NCBI GenBank assembly: GCA_023413135.1
Contig: JAEZQK010000035.1
Coordinates: 1 to 64,000, forward strand
Length of the DNA stretch: 64,000 nucleotides
Source of the DNA: Bacillota bacterium
GTDB taxonomy: Bacteria > Bacillota > Clostridia > Christensenellales > Aristaeellaceae
Direction: 5' to 3'
The notes beneath the pieces are model-generated. The model worked only from the letters and a program-made list of their open reading frames with translations, was not told where the DNA came from and did no database searches. How positions within the stretch are numbered: the first letter of the stretch is position 1; every line of letters begins with the position of its first letter. This document shows, piece by piece, positions 23,497 through 32,164 of this stretch. Position numbers and translations under genes: made by a program.

Positions 23497-25443
23497 TTGA
23501 CTACCCCTGAAATCACATTGGAATTTGATAAAATCAAGGAAATGCTGTGTTGTTTCGCCTGCACCTCGGGTGCAAAAGAAAGGCTGCGCAATTTGAACCC
23601 CGCCCTGAATGAAAAAGAATGCCGCGCCCGCATGAAGCAAACCAGCGAGGCACGTGCGCTCATTGATGTGCTGGGCAGCCCTCCCACAAGCTCCATGGAA
23701 TCGCTGGACAAGGTTTTGCCGCTTATAAAGGCCGGGGCCATGCTAGGGCCGGAACAATTCCTGGGCATCTCGCAATTTCTGGCCACCTTACGCCGCATGA
23801 AGGCTTATTTAAAGCGCGGGGAATATCTGCAGTCGGAACTGGCATTTTATGGCCGCGCCTTATGTGAGCTTCAAGAGCTGGAGGGGGAAATCGAGCGCTG
23901 CATCCGCGGCGATACGGTGGACAGCAACGCTTCGCCTGCGCTTCGTGACGTGCGAAGGAAGCTGGAGCAATCCGCCGCGCAGGTCAAAAACAAGCTTTTG
24001 AGCCTTTTGCAAAGCAACCGTGCCTTTTTCTCCGACAGCTTTGTGGCAACGCGGGGCGGCCGGCTGACGTTGCCGGTGAAAAGGGAGCACCGGGCGCAAG
24101 TGCCCGGCACGGTAGTGGATATGTCGGCCACGGGCAGCACCGTGTTCATTGAGCCCGCCTCCGTCACAAAGCTGCAGGAGGAAGTGAGCGATTTGAAGAT
24201 CCAGGAGGAAAACGAGGTCCGCCGCATCCTGTATGCGCTCACCGCACTGGCGGAAAGCCATTTGAACTCCCTGGAAATGAACAGGGATATGTTTGAGACG
24301 CTGGATTTTGCCTTTGCCAAAGGCACATTGAGCGCGCAGATGGATGCATTGGCGCCCGAATTGACCACAGGCCGCTTTATGCGCATTGAAAACGGGCGCC
24401 ATCCCCTGATCGATAAAGGCAAATGTGTGCCCCTTACCATCTCGCTGGGCGGCGATATATCCGGCATCGTCATCACCGGCCCCAATACGGGCGGCAAGAC
24501 GGTGGCGCTCAAAACGGTAGGCCTTTTGTCCCTGATGGCCCAAAGCGGCCTGCATGTGCCGGCGGAAAAAGGGACGATGCTTTGCATGTTCGCAAGCGTG
24601 CTTTGCGATATCGGCGATGGGCAGAGTATTTCCCAAAACCTATCCACCTTCTCCGCCCACATGACCAACATCCTGGCCATCTTGCAGGAAACGGGCCGGG
24701 AAAGCCTGGTGCTATTGGATGAGCTGGGTTCCGGTACCGATCCCATGGAAGGCATGGGTATGGCCATCGCCATCTTGGATGTGCTTCGGGAAAAGAAATG
24801 CCTGTTCGTGGCCACCACCCATTACCCGGAGGTCAAGGAGTACGCTTACCGCGCTCCGGGCCTTACAAACGCTAGAATGGCCTTTGACAGGGAGACATTG
24901 ACGCCCCTGTACCGCCTGGAAATGGGTGAGGCGGGGGAAAGCTGCGCGCTGTATATCGTAAAGCGGCTGGGTTTTCCCGAAACCATGATTCAAAGGGCCA
25001 GGGAAGCCGCCTATTTTAGGCAGGAGGCGCAGCAGCCCGTTTCGATCCTTCCCCCGAAAAACAACATCTTAAGTTCCCAAGGTACCGCGCCTGCAAAGCG
25101 CATTGAAAAGGACCAGCCGCCAAAGCCCGTCTCCGCCCATGCCGCCCAATTCCAATTGGGAGACAGCGTGCTTGTATACCCCGGCAGGGAAATCGGCCTG
25201 GTATATGACCCGGCAGATGAAAAGGGGCTTGTGGGCGTGCAGATCAAAGGAGTCAAGCGCCGCGTCCCCCACAAAAGGCTCAAGCGTCACGTAGCCGCAG
25301 AAAACATGTATCCCGATGACTACGATTTCTCCATCGTGTTCGACAGCGTGCAAAACCGCAAGGCCCGCCACAAAATGGACAAAAGGCACCGGCCCGACCT
25401 TCAAATTCAGTATGAAAAGGAGCCCGCTCATGACACTGATTGA
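23497..25443 (+). CDS. MutS2-like ATPase lacking the Smr nuclease domain
   Basis: A 648-residue MutS-superfamily protein starting at a TTG with GGAGG 7 nt upstream. The N-terminal part is the MutS core and clamp (KEMLCCFACTSGAKERLRNL is the usual MutS2 opening). The ATPase domain has Walker A GPNTGGKTVALKT (about 327), Walker B LVLLDELGSGTDP (about 405) and a conserved TTHYPEVKEYA. Full MutS2 is about 780 residues and ends with a KOW-like and an Smr domain. Here the protein ends after a KOW-like part (GDSVLVYPGREIGLVYD) and a short basic tail, so the Smr nuclease is absent. MutS2 acts in ribosome rescue and suppresses recombination. The stop overlaps the ABC ATPase gene by 14 nt. Confidence 0.88.
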   Translation: MTTPEITLEFDKIKEMLCCFACTSGAKERLRNLNPALNEKECRARMKQTSEARALIDVLGSPPTSSMESLDKVLPLIKAGAMLGPEQFLGISQFLATLRRMKAYLKRGEYLQSELAFYGRALCELQELEGEIERCIRGDTVDSNASPALRDVRRKLEQSAAQVKNKLLSLLQSNRAFFSDSFVATRGGRLTLPVKREHRAQVPGTVVDMSATGSTVFIEPASVTKLQEEVSDLKIQEENEVRRILYALTALAESHLNSLEMNRDMFETLDFAFAKGTLSAQMDALAPELTTGRFMRIENGRHPLIDKGKCVPLTISLGGDISGIVITGPNTGGKTVALKTVGLLSLMAQSGLHVPAEKGTMLCMFASVLCDIGDGQSISQNLSTFSAHMTNILAILQETGRESLVLLDELGSGTDPMEGMGMAIAILDVLREKKCLFVATTHYPEVKEYAYRAPGLTNARMAFDRETLTPLYRLEMGEAGESCALYIVKRLGFPETMIQRAREAAYFRQEAQQPVSILPPKNNILSSQGTAPAKRIEKDQPPKPVSAHAAQFQLGDSVLVYPGREIGLVYDPADEKGLVGVQIKGVKRRVPHKRLKRHVAAENMYPDDYDFSIVFDSVQNRKARHKMDKRHRPDLQIQYEKEPAHDTD

Positions 25444-26416
25444 GACAAACCAATTGACCAAAGTCTACCGCCGCTTTGAAAAGGAACCGGGTCTCAAGGG
25501 CAGCGTAAAGAACCTGTTCCGCAGGACTTATGTGGAAAAGACCGCCTTGAACCATTTTGACCTATCCATTTCGGAAGGGGAGTTTGTGGGCCTCATCGGC
25601 CCCAATGGCGCGGGCAAGACCACGCTGGTGAAGCTGCTGACAGGCATCATCGCCCCCACCTCGGGAAGCCTTCATGTACTGGGCTTTGTGCCTAACCGCC
25701 TGGAAAGTGCCTTCAAAAGCCAGTATGCCGTGGTTATGGGCCAAAAAAGCCAGCTTTTCTTTGACCTGACGCCGGCGGATACCTTCCAGCTCTTCAAGGA
25801 GCTGTACGGCATCCCGGAAAGCCTCTATCTTAGGAACATGAAATACTTCACCGAACTGTTCGGGGTGGAACACCTGATGCGGGTGCAGGTGCGCACCTTG
25901 TCCCTGGGAGAGAGGATGAAGATGGAGCTGATCGCGGCGCTTCTGCACAGCCCCCGCATCCTGTTCCTGGATGAGCCCACCATCGGCCTGGATGCGGTCG
26001 CCCAGCACCAAATGCGCTTTTTCCTCCGGGAAGTGAACAGGGAGCAGGGCACCACGATCTTACTCACCTCCCACTACATGGAGGATATCGTGAGCCTGTG
26101 CCAGCGGTGCGTGGTGGTGAATAATGGCGAAAAGCTATGCGACGGGCCGACGGACGCGTTGTTCCAGCAATACCAAACACACCGGAAGATCACCCTGGCT
26201 CTGGAGGCGGAGTGTAATGTGGAACTGCCGGAGGATTGCACGGAGGTTACGCATCAGCCCTTGCGGCTGTCCTTCATGATGCCCAAGGCAAACGCCACGG
26301 CGCTGCTGCAGTCGCTTATGTCCCGTTATCCCATCCGTGACATCATGGTGGAGGAAGAGGATATCGGAAATGTGGTAACAAGGCTGTACACAAACAAAGA
26401 GGTGGCGGTGGGATGA
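25430..26416 (+). CDS. ABC transporter ATP-binding protein (DUF990-type exporter)
   Basis: A 328-residue ATPase starting at the ATG at 25430 after AAAAGGAG, inside the end of the mutS2-like gene. Motifs are complete: Walker A GPNGAGKTT (about 57), signature LSLGERMKMEL, Walker B ILFLDEPTIGLD, and switch His in LLTSHYMED. The long N-terminal stretch before the P-loop (YRRFEKEPGLKGSVKNLFRR) is typical of ATPases paired with DUF990/ABC2_membrane_6 permeases. It forms an operon with the two following permease genes (4-nt overlaps). The exported substrate is unknown. Confidence 0.92.
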   Translation: MTLIETNQLTKVYRRFEKEPGLKGSVKNLFRRTYVEKTALNHFDLSISEGEFVGLIGPNGAGKTTLVKLLTGIIAPTSGSLHVLGFVPNRLESAFKSQYAVVMGQKSQLFFDLTPADTFQLFKELYGIPESLYLRNMKYFTELFGVEHLMRVQVRTLSLGERMKMELIAALLHSPRILFLDEPTIGLDAVAQHQMRFFLREVNREQGTTILLTSHYMEDIVSLCQRCVVVNNGEKLCDGPTDALFQQYQTHRKITLALEAECNVELPEDCTEVTHQPLRLSFMMPKANATALLQSLMSRYPIRDIMVEEEDIGNVVTRLYTNKEVAVG

Positions 26417-27207
26417 AAAAGTACTGGGAAGCCCTTCTTATTTCCTTCAAGACGCGCACTGCCTACCGCTTCGACACCGCCATGCAGGTACTTTCCAGCG
26501 TGGCCCGGGTGCTATTCGCCTGGCTATTATGGTCGGCCATCTACAAAGGGCGGGCGCAGGTAGCGGGTTTTACCCTGGACACCATGATTCTATATTACCT
26601 TATTCAGTCCTTTTTCGCACAGATGGACAATACCGGCCGCATCGCCGAGGAGCTAAGCTCCCATATAAGAGCCGGCACGTTTTCCAAGTTTCTGGTGCTG
26701 CCCGTTAGGGTACAGGCGTACCTGTTCGCCCAATCCCTGGGCAGCGCCGCCTATATGGTGTTTTTCAGCCTGGCGGCAGGCGCCCTGTGCCTTTTTATCT
26801 TTCCCATAAGGCCCGAATGGGCGGCACTTCCCCTGGACCTGATAAAGGCTGCGGCGCTGCTTATGCTGGGCCGAGTTTTCCTATCCCAGCTTCACTTCTT
26901 CCTGGGGATTTTGACATTCAAGTATCAGGATATCTGGCTTTTCCTGATGATCAAAAGCAATGTGCTGGCCTTTTTGACGGGTACGCTGGTACCCCTTACC
27001 CTTATGCCGGAAGGCGTTTTGCAGGTGCTGCGTTTAACGCCCTTTTACCATGCCGCCCACATGCCCGCCATGCTGATACTTGGCCGGGGCGGCAATGAGT
27101 CGTTCACCGGCATGCTGGTCATTGCCCTATGGATTCTATTTTTCTTTTTCCTCAACAAACAAACCTACGCGCGTCTGCGCACGCGATATGACGGGGTGGG
27201 CATATGA
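26413..27207 (+). CDS. ABC-2 family permease, first subunit
   Basis: A 264-residue membrane protein with about six helices, starting with a cytosolic N-terminus MKKYWEALLISFKTRTAYR, the usual opening of ABC2_membrane_6/DUF990 permeases. The start overlaps the ATPase stop by 4 nt (ATGA), and its own stop overlaps the next permease by 4 nt. With its neighbour it should form a heterodimeric export channel driven by the upstream ATPase. No substrate clue is present. Confidence 0.88.
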   Translation: MKKYWEALLISFKTRTAYRFDTAMQVLSSVARVLFAWLLWSAIYKGRAQVAGFTLDTMILYYLIQSFFAQMDNTGRIAEELSSHIRAGTFSKFLVLPVRVQAYLFAQSLGSAAYMVFFSLAAGALCLFIFPIRPEWAALPLDLIKAAALLMLGRVFLSQLHFFLGILTFKYQDIWLFLMIKSNVLAFLTGTLVPLTLMPEGVLQVLRLTPFYHAAHMPAMLILGRGGNESFTGMLVIALWILFFFFLNKQTYARLRTRYDGVGI

Positions 27208-27995
27208 AGCGGAACCTGAAATTGATTCTTACGCTGGCAAAGCTTCGCCTGAGCCATTTGATGGTCTTCCGGTTATCATTCTTTGGCGCATTCTTTGTGG
27301 ACAGCAGCTTGTTTGGGATACAGCTGCTGCTATTTGATGTAATCTACGGCCAGGTTGAATCCATCGGCGGCTGGCAGCGGGGGGAAATGACCATATTCAT
27401 CGGCACCTTCTCTATGATAGACGCCATCAATATGTGCACCTTCTTCTTTGGGTTGATTTCCATTCCGGAGAAGATACGCACCGGCGCGCTGGACCATTAT
27501 CTCACCAAGCCTTCCAATACGCTTCTGCGCCTGTCCTTTGAGCAGATGAACCCCGGCTCCCTGCCGCTCATCGCCATGAGCTTTATCATCATCGCAAGGG
27601 GCGTATCGCTGCTGCCTGCGCCCCCAACCGTACCAGAAATCGCCGGGTATATCCTTTTGGTGCTGCTGATGACGCTGTTGTGGTATGACCTGATGCTGCT
27701 TTTGCGTACCGTGCCCTTTTTTGTGATGTCTGCCGCCACCGTGCATCAAATGGAAGAACCCCTGATCGAATTGAGCATGAAGGTGCCGGGTGTGGTTTTC
27801 GAAGGAATATGGAAGATTCTCTTCCAGGTGGTGTTGCCCTATGGACTCCTGGCCACGCTGCCAACCCAAATGCTTACCGGTACCTTGACACTCCCTGGCC
27901 TTGCATGGGGCTGCGGCGTGGCCTTGCTGTTCACTTTCTTTGCCCTCCGGCTGTGGAAGTTCGGCCTGTCCCGCTACAAAAGCGCCAGCAGTTGA
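27204..27995 (+). CDS. ABC-2 family permease, second subunit
   Basis: A 263-residue membrane protein with about six helices, homologous in layout to the preceding permease (MKRNLKLILTLAKLRLSHLM opening, IRTGALDHYLTKPSNTLLR loop typical of DUF990 proteins). Translation is coupled by a 4-nt overlap. It is the last gene of the mutS2-like/ABC group; a GC-rich hairpin follows. Confidence 0.88.
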   Translation: MKRNLKLILTLAKLRLSHLMVFRLSFFGAFFVDSSLFGIQLLLFDVIYGQVESIGGWQRGEMTIFIGTFSMIDAINMCTFFFGLISIPEKIRTGALDHYLTKPSNTLLRLSFEQMNPGSLPLIAMSFIIIARGVSLLPAPPTVPEIAGYILLVLLMTLLWYDLMLLLRTVPFFVMSAATVHQMEEPLIELSMKVPGVVFEGIWKILFQVVLPYGLLATLPTQMLTGTLTLPGLAWGCGVALLFTFFALRLWKFGLSRYKSASS

Positions 27996-28020
27996 AACGG
28001 GGGAAGCACGGAGAAAATAG

Positions 28021-28058
28021 GCGGGGAGGATGCCTTTTGAAAAAGGCACCCTCCCCGC
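28021..28058 (+). terminator. GC-rich hairpin after the ABC-2 exporter operon
   Basis: GCGGGGAGG-A-TGCCTTTT (28021-28038) pairs with AAAAGGCA-C-CCTCCCCGC (28041-28058). A T-run is lacking, so it may act as a weak terminator or mRNA 3' end. Confidence 0.55.
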
Positions 28059-28133
28059 ACCCCACCCTGAAAACTTCAAATATTATATGAATAATATTAA
28101 CCTTTGAAAGCTATTGGGCAGCAACATCCGCCC

Positions 28134-28162
28134 TTGTTGTTATTGGCTTATTCTGGTATACT
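28134..28162 (+). promoter_or_regulatory. Promoter of the HD-GYP gene
   Basis: TTGTTG at 28134-28139, a 17-nt spacer and TATACT at 28157-28162. Confidence 0.65.
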
Positions 28163-28219
28163 ATATATGTTGTTTGTTATTTTTTAGATATATATGAATC
28201 AGGATAGGGTGACGTTGCC

Positions 28220-29488
28220 GTGCGCATCAAGCTTTACGATTTGATGTTTTCTCTTTCCAGCGCCATGGACCTTGTGGCCCCGGAGCTTTTCAATCACCAC
28301 CAGCAGGTGGCTTATTTGTCCTACCATTTGGGCCGTGAAATGGGCCTGAACGCCGAGGATTCCCTGAATCTTTTGATGGCAGGCATCGTTCATGACATCG
28401 GTTCGCTATCGCTGAAGGAACGGTTGTTCATGATCAGGGACGAGTTGGAGGAAATCAATACCCACGCATTTAGGGGTGCTTCCCTCCTGGAAATGTATAC
28501 GCCGTTTGCTCCCCTGGCGGACATCATCCGTTACCATCATCTGCCCTGGAACCATGGGGAAGGCGCGGCCCTCAATGGCCAAGCGGTTCCACTGACCAGC
28601 CACATCCTCCATCTGGCCGACCGCATCTGCGTACTGTTTGCCGATACCAAGCACACGCTGCTCCAGCTTCCGGAGGTGCTTAACCGGATACGCGAAGGGG
28701 AAGGCTCCCGTTTTCTTCCCTCAGGCGTAGATGCCATGATGAAGCTGGCCACGCGGGAACATATCTGGCTGGAGCTTAACGACAGAGATCCCCTGCGGTT
28801 TATAAAGCGGGATGCCGTTTTGTTTTCCATGGAACTGGATCTGGATCAGGTGCTTCAACTATCCGAAATTTTTTCCCATGTGATCGACTTCCGCAGCCGC
28901 TTTACCGCCACCCATTCCGCCGGGGTAGCCCATACGGCAAGGATGCTGGGGGAATTGAGCGGCATGTCCTCTTCGGAATGCGATATGCTTCTAATTGCCG
29001 GCTACCTCCATGACCTGGGCAAGATCACCATCGACAATGAGATACTGGAAAAGCCCGGCCAATTGGATGCCAGGCAATACACCGTCATCCGCTCCCATAC
29101 GTTTTACACCTACCGTCTCTTGTCCCAGGTACGTGGCTTTGAGACCATTGCGGAATGGGCGGCTTACCACCATGAAAAACTGAACGGCAACGGCTATCCC
29201 TTCCACCTGGAGGAGAAGAACCTCTCCTATGGCGCCCGGATCATGGCAGTAGCGGACATTTTTACCGCCATCACGGAAAAACGCCCGTACCGGGAAGGCA
29301 TGGCCAGGACTCAGGCCACCCATGCCCTACGGACCATGGTGGATAACGGCACCATCAGCCGGGAAATTGTGGAATTGCTGATCGACAATTATGATTTGTT
29401 CCTGAGCATACGGGAAGAAAGCCAAAAACGGGCCTTTGAGGCATATGAGGAATTTTTCCATCTGTCCGAAGAGATCTGCCCGGCGTAA
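28220..29488 (+). CDS. Double-HD protein with C-terminal HD-GYP domain (putative c-di-GMP phosphodiesterase)
   Basis: A 422-residue cytoplasmic protein starting at a GTG, 7 nt after AGGGTGA. The N-terminal half (about 1-200) is an HD-like domain that keeps GIVHDIG and IIRYHHLPW. The C-terminal half (about 220-415) is a canonical HD-GYP domain with ATHSAGVAHTA, AGYLHDLGKI, SHTFYTYRL, AYHHEKLNGNGYP and ADIFTAITEKRPYR. HD-GYP enzymes hydrolyse cyclic-di-GMP and related dinucleotides. There is no membrane segment or receiver domain; the N-terminal HD unit may itself be the sensor or a second active site. Monocistronic with its own promoter. Confidence 0.9.
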   Translation: MRIKLYDLMFSLSSAMDLVAPELFNHHQQVAYLSYHLGREMGLNAEDSLNLLMAGIVHDIGSLSLKERLFMIRDELEEINTHAFRGASLLEMYTPFAPLADIIRYHHLPWNHGEGAALNGQAVPLTSHILHLADRICVLFADTKHTLLQLPEVLNRIREGEGSRFLPSGVDAMMKLATREHIWLELNDRDPLRFIKRDAVLFSMELDLDQVLQLSEIFSHVIDFRSRFTATHSAGVAHTARMLGELSGMSSSECDMLLIAGYLHDLGKITIDNEILEKPGQLDARQYTVIRSHTFYTYRLLSQVRGFETIAEWAAYHHEKLNGNGYPFHLEEKNLSYGARIMAVADIFTAITEKRPYREGMARTQATHALRTMVDNGTISREIVELLIDNYDLFLSIREESQKRAFEAYEEFFHLSEEICPA

Positions 29489-29505
29489 AGGCGGTTTCAC
29501 CGCCT
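29489..29505 (+). terminator. Short hairpin between converging genes
   Basis: AGGCGGT-TTC-ACCGCCT (29489-29505) immediately after the HD-GYP stop, followed by CATTTGCTCATTT. Confidence 0.5.
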
Positions 29506-30065
29506 CATTTGCTCATTTCCCCAGCCATCAGCGCAAGCTGCCGCATGGTTTTGTAATTCCGCATGGTAACGGATGCGGCCATCTTTGAAACCTGCGCCGC
29601 CAGCTTGGAATTGTGGACACCGTTTTGAAGCAGCAGGTAGATGTCCCTGCCGCAAACAACAAAGCGGTCTCCACTGCTTGGGAAGGCTTTCAGCTTTTCC
29701 ACGGCTTCCAATGCAGGCGCGGATAACAGCATGCACACGTGCAAACTCTCCACGCCTGAAGCAGCCTCCGCCGCCTGTATTTCCTCTACCGTAAAGGGGC
29801 ATCCAGTCAAAATCGCTTGCAGCTCCTGAAATGTGCGCAATATCACCGGAACGGGAAATCCGAACCCCTTTTCGATGGTCTGCTCCATCTTTTCACGAAG
29901 CTCCGTTACATCCCCGTCCGCCTTAAAGAGCACATTGCCGCTTTGTATATATGTCCGCACGTTTTCAAAGCCCGCTTCAATAAGCGTACGGCTAAGTTCC
30001 GCCATGTTGACCCTGTGCTTGCCGCCTACGTTGATCCCCCGCAGCAATGCAACATATATGCTCAT
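29505..30065 (-). CDS. DUF1697 family protein
   Basis: A 186-residue soluble protein with the characteristic DUF1697 opening (YVALLRGINVGGKHRVNMAEL, then VRTYIQSGNVLF). The biochemical role of this family is not known. It lies 4 nt downstream of the DinB-like gene on the same strand, so the two are co-transcribed. The gene converges with the HD-GYP gene and the stops are only about 16 nt apart. Confidence 0.9.
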   Translation of the reverse strand: MSIYVALLRGINVGGKHRVNMAELSRTLIEAGFENVRTYIQSGNVLFKADGDVTELREKMEQTIEKGFGFPVPVILRTFQELQAILTGCPFTVEEIQAAEAASGVESLHVCMLLSAPALEAVEKLKAFPSSGDRFVVCGRDIYLLLQNGVHNSKLAAQVSKMAASVTMRNYKTMRQLALMAGEMSK

Positions 30066-30069
30066 GCCA

Positions 30070-30771
30070 TCATTCCGCCTTTACTGACTCAAAGCGCCGT
30101 TTGCACTTTTCCTTCAGCTTCAGACAATCGTTCAAATGCCCCATCTGATGCCGGGTGATGGGCATTAAAAGGATGCCCGCCACATTCTTTTTCCCCCAGA
30201 AATTCAACAGCCATACGGAATCGGGATGGGTCGTCACGCCGCCTTCCTCTAAAATGCGGTCGACCTGCCGCTTTGCAAACTTCCGCTTAAGATCTTGTGG
30301 GGTAAGCCCTGCGATGACTTCCCTGGTGCGTTTTCCCACCGCATCACGGTAATCCCGCAGCGCCAATTGGCGAGCATCAAAGCTGAAGGACAATATTTCC
30401 TCATCCGTCATGGCATTGCCTGTATCGCGGACCTGCGTGTTAAGCCTTGCCAGCCAGGAATCATCCAGCACCTGCTTGCCATCCGCCATCAATAAATTAC
30501 AGGTCAGATCTTCGATGCGGGTAATGTGCCAGATGTTCCAGGCTACCGTCACATCCGCCGCTGTGGGCATGGTGCGGAAGGTATAGTCCGAAACGCCTTC
30601 CCATACTTCATCCATCAGCGTAAGGGAGCTTTGGCTTAAGACATTCCGGGTATGGAGCAGACCGTGCATGTGAAGCAGCAGCGCCATCGCCTCATCAAAA
30701 GATTCCTTTTGGTCCAGCAGTTCCCGCAGTTTCGCCTGCAGGGGATTCCACTGTGTGCCTACCGAAAACAT
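30070..30771 (-). CDS. DinB-superfamily protein
   Basis: A 233-residue protein. The start is the ATG at 30771, with GGGAGGAG 7 nt upstream. The sequence has the four-helix DinB layout. Potential metal-binding histidines are seen as WNIWHITRIEDL, typical of DinB-like proteins, and in ITRHQMGHLNDCL near the C-terminus. Members of the superfamily include bacillithiol- and mycothiol-dependent transferases as well as many of unknown function. Co-transcribed with the DUF1697 gene. The particular reaction cannot be read from sequence. Confidence 0.8.
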   Translation of the reverse strand: MFSVGTQWNPLQAKLRELLDQKESFDEAMALLLHMHGLLHTRNVLSQSSLTLMDEVWEGVSDYTFRTMPTAADVTVAWNIWHITRIEDLTCNLLMADGKQVLDDSWLARLNTQVRDTGNAMTDEEILSFSFDARQLALRDYRDAVGKRTREVIAGLTPQDLKRKFAKRQVDRILEEGGVTTHPDSVWLLNFWGKKNVAGILLMPITRHQMGHLNDCLKLKEKCKRRFESVKAE

Positions 30772-30814
30772 GGCTTCTCCTCCCTGTGTCATGTCACAAG
30801 CTTCTGTTTTAGCC

Positions 30815-30843
30815 ATTGTAACACTGCATGGGAAATAAATCAA
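30815..30843 (-). promoter_or_regulatory. Promoter of the DinB-like/DUF1697 operon
   Basis: On the minus strand TTGATT, a 17-nt spacer and TACAAT, about 44 nt before the DinB-like start. Confidence 0.65.
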
Positions 30844-30861
30844 AAAAGTTTTGTTAAAGTA

Positions 30862-30890
30862 TTGACATTCTCATCCTTTTGTCTTATACT
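30862..30890 (+). promoter_or_regulatory. Consensus promoter of the GntR/ABC operon
   Basis: TTGACA at 30862-30867, a 17-nt spacer and TATACT at 30885-30890. Confidence 0.8.
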
Positions 30891-30897
30891 TAATTAC

Positions 30898-30910
30898 GTT
30901 AGTAACTAAC
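30898..30910 (+). promoter_or_regulatory. Probable operator of the GntR-family regulator
   Basis: GTTAGTAACTAAC is a perfect 13-bp palindrome with a central A, located at the expected transcription start, 24 nt before the regulator gene. Position and symmetry fit autorepression by the YtrA-type regulator encoded next. Confidence 0.65.
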
Positions 30911-30933
30911 TAATTAACAAAGGGGGTGGCATG

Positions 30934-31302
30934 ATGAAGCTGGACTTTGGCAGTGAACTGCCCATTTACCTTCAGATCACTGCGGAAATGGAAGATGCCA
31001 TCTTCACCGGTGCCTTCCCGGAGGAAACACAGGTGCCCTCCACCACGGAAATATCCGCCTCATTGCAGGTCAACCCCGCCACGGTATTAAAGGGCATGAA
31101 CCTGTTGGTGGATGAGAGCCTTCTATACAAAAAAAGAGGGCTTGGTTTGTTCGTTAAGGAAGGCGCAGCAGAGAAGATCAGGAAAAAGCGGCAGCAGCAG
31201 TTTTACGAAAAGTACGTTGTCCCTCTTCTTTTAGAGGCACGTAAATTGGGGCTTACGCGGGAGGAAATCATTGAGTGGATGGAAAGGGGTTTTGCGCAAT
31301 GA
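30934..31302 (+). CDS. GntR-family (YtrA-type) transcriptional regulator
   Basis: A 122-residue protein; the second of two adjacent ATGs (30931, 30934) is better spaced from AGGGGG. It has an N-terminal winged helix-turn-helix (PIYLQITAEMEDAIFTGAF, VPSTTEISASLQVNPATV) and only a short C-terminal helix pair. This is the layout of YtrA-type regulators that control adjacent ABC exporters. Its stop overlaps the ATPase start by 4 nt. It probably represses this operon through the palindrome at 30898 and is released by envelope stress, antibiotics or a small ligand; the signal is unknown. Confidence 0.9.
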   Translation: MKLDFGSELPIYLQITAEMEDAIFTGAFPEETQVPSTTEISASLQVNPATVLKGMNLLVDESLLYKKRGLGLFVKEGAAEKIRKKRQQQFYEKYVVPLLLEARKLGLTREEIIEWMERGFAQ

Positions 31303-32150
31303 ATGGCCTTGAGGTCAAACACGTCACAAAAACATTCGGTCAGGTGACCGCTCTAAATGACGTTTCCCTTGCTTTGGGAAACGGAAAAATCTATGGCCTT
31401 CTGGGCCGGAACGGCGCGGGCAAGTCCACGCTGCTGAACATCATCACCAACCGCCTCTTTCCCGACGAGGGGGAAGTGCTGGTGGGCGGGCTTCCCGCCA
31501 GGGAAAATGATGCGGCCCTGCAAAAGATCTATATGATGAGCGAAAAGGGCTACTATCCCGACAGCATGCGGGTGAATGACGCCTTCAAGTGCACGGAAGC
31601 GTTCTATGGCGGCTTTGACCGGGAGTATGCGAAAAAGCTGTGCGACCTGTTCGGTCTGAACCCGAAAAAGAAGATTAAGGAGCTGTCCACCGGCTACGGC
31701 TCCATCTTTAAGCTGATTGCGGCTTTGTCTGTTTCCGTTCCCTTCGTGCTGCTGGATGAGCCGGTGCTGGGCCTGGACGCCAACCACCGGGAACTGCTAT
31801 ATAAGGTGCTCGTGGAGACATACGCGGAAAAACCCCGCACCATCGTCCTTTCCACCCACCTGATCGAGGAAGTCTCCGGACTCATAGAAGAAGTGATCAT
31901 TATCAAGAAGGGCAGAATTATCCGCCAGCAGCCTACGGAAGAACTGCTATCCATGGGCTACACCGTATCCGGTCCCGCCGCCAAGGTGGATGAATATGTA
32001 AGCGGCAAGGAACAATTGGGAGAAGATACGCTGGGCGGGCTGAAAACCGCTTACCTGATGGGGCAGCCCAGCGTGGAATCTTTGCCCGAGTATTTGCAGA
32101 TTGGCAAGATGGACCTGCAAAAGCTGTTCATCCGGCTGACCAACGAGTGA
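31299..32150 (+). CDS. ABC transporter ATP-binding protein (YtrB-like)
   Basis: A 283-residue ATPase starting at the ATG at 31299, overlapping the regulator by 4 nt. Walker A is GRNGAGKST (about 37), the signature is LSTGYGSIFKLI, Walker B is FVLLDEPVLGLD and the switch His lies in LSTHLIEEV. The signature carries TGYGS in place of SGGQ, which is common in YtrB/BcrA-like ATPases paired with GntR regulators. It forms an exporter with the following membrane protein. Confidence 0.92.
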   Translation: MNGLEVKHVTKTFGQVTALNDVSLALGNGKIYGLLGRNGAGKSTLLNIITNRLFPDEGEVLVGGLPARENDAALQKIYMMSEKGYYPDSMRVNDAFKCTEAFYGGFDREYAKKLCDLFGLNPKKKIKELSTGYGSIFKLIAALSVSVPFVLLDEPVLGLDANHRELLYKVLVETYAEKPRTIVLSTHLIEEVSGLIEEVIIIKKGRIIRQQPTEELLSMGYTVSGPAAKVDEYVSGKEQLGEDTLGGLKTAYLMGQPSVESLPEYLQIGKMDLQKLFIRLTNE

Positions 32151-32164
32151 GTGAGGCGATGAAA

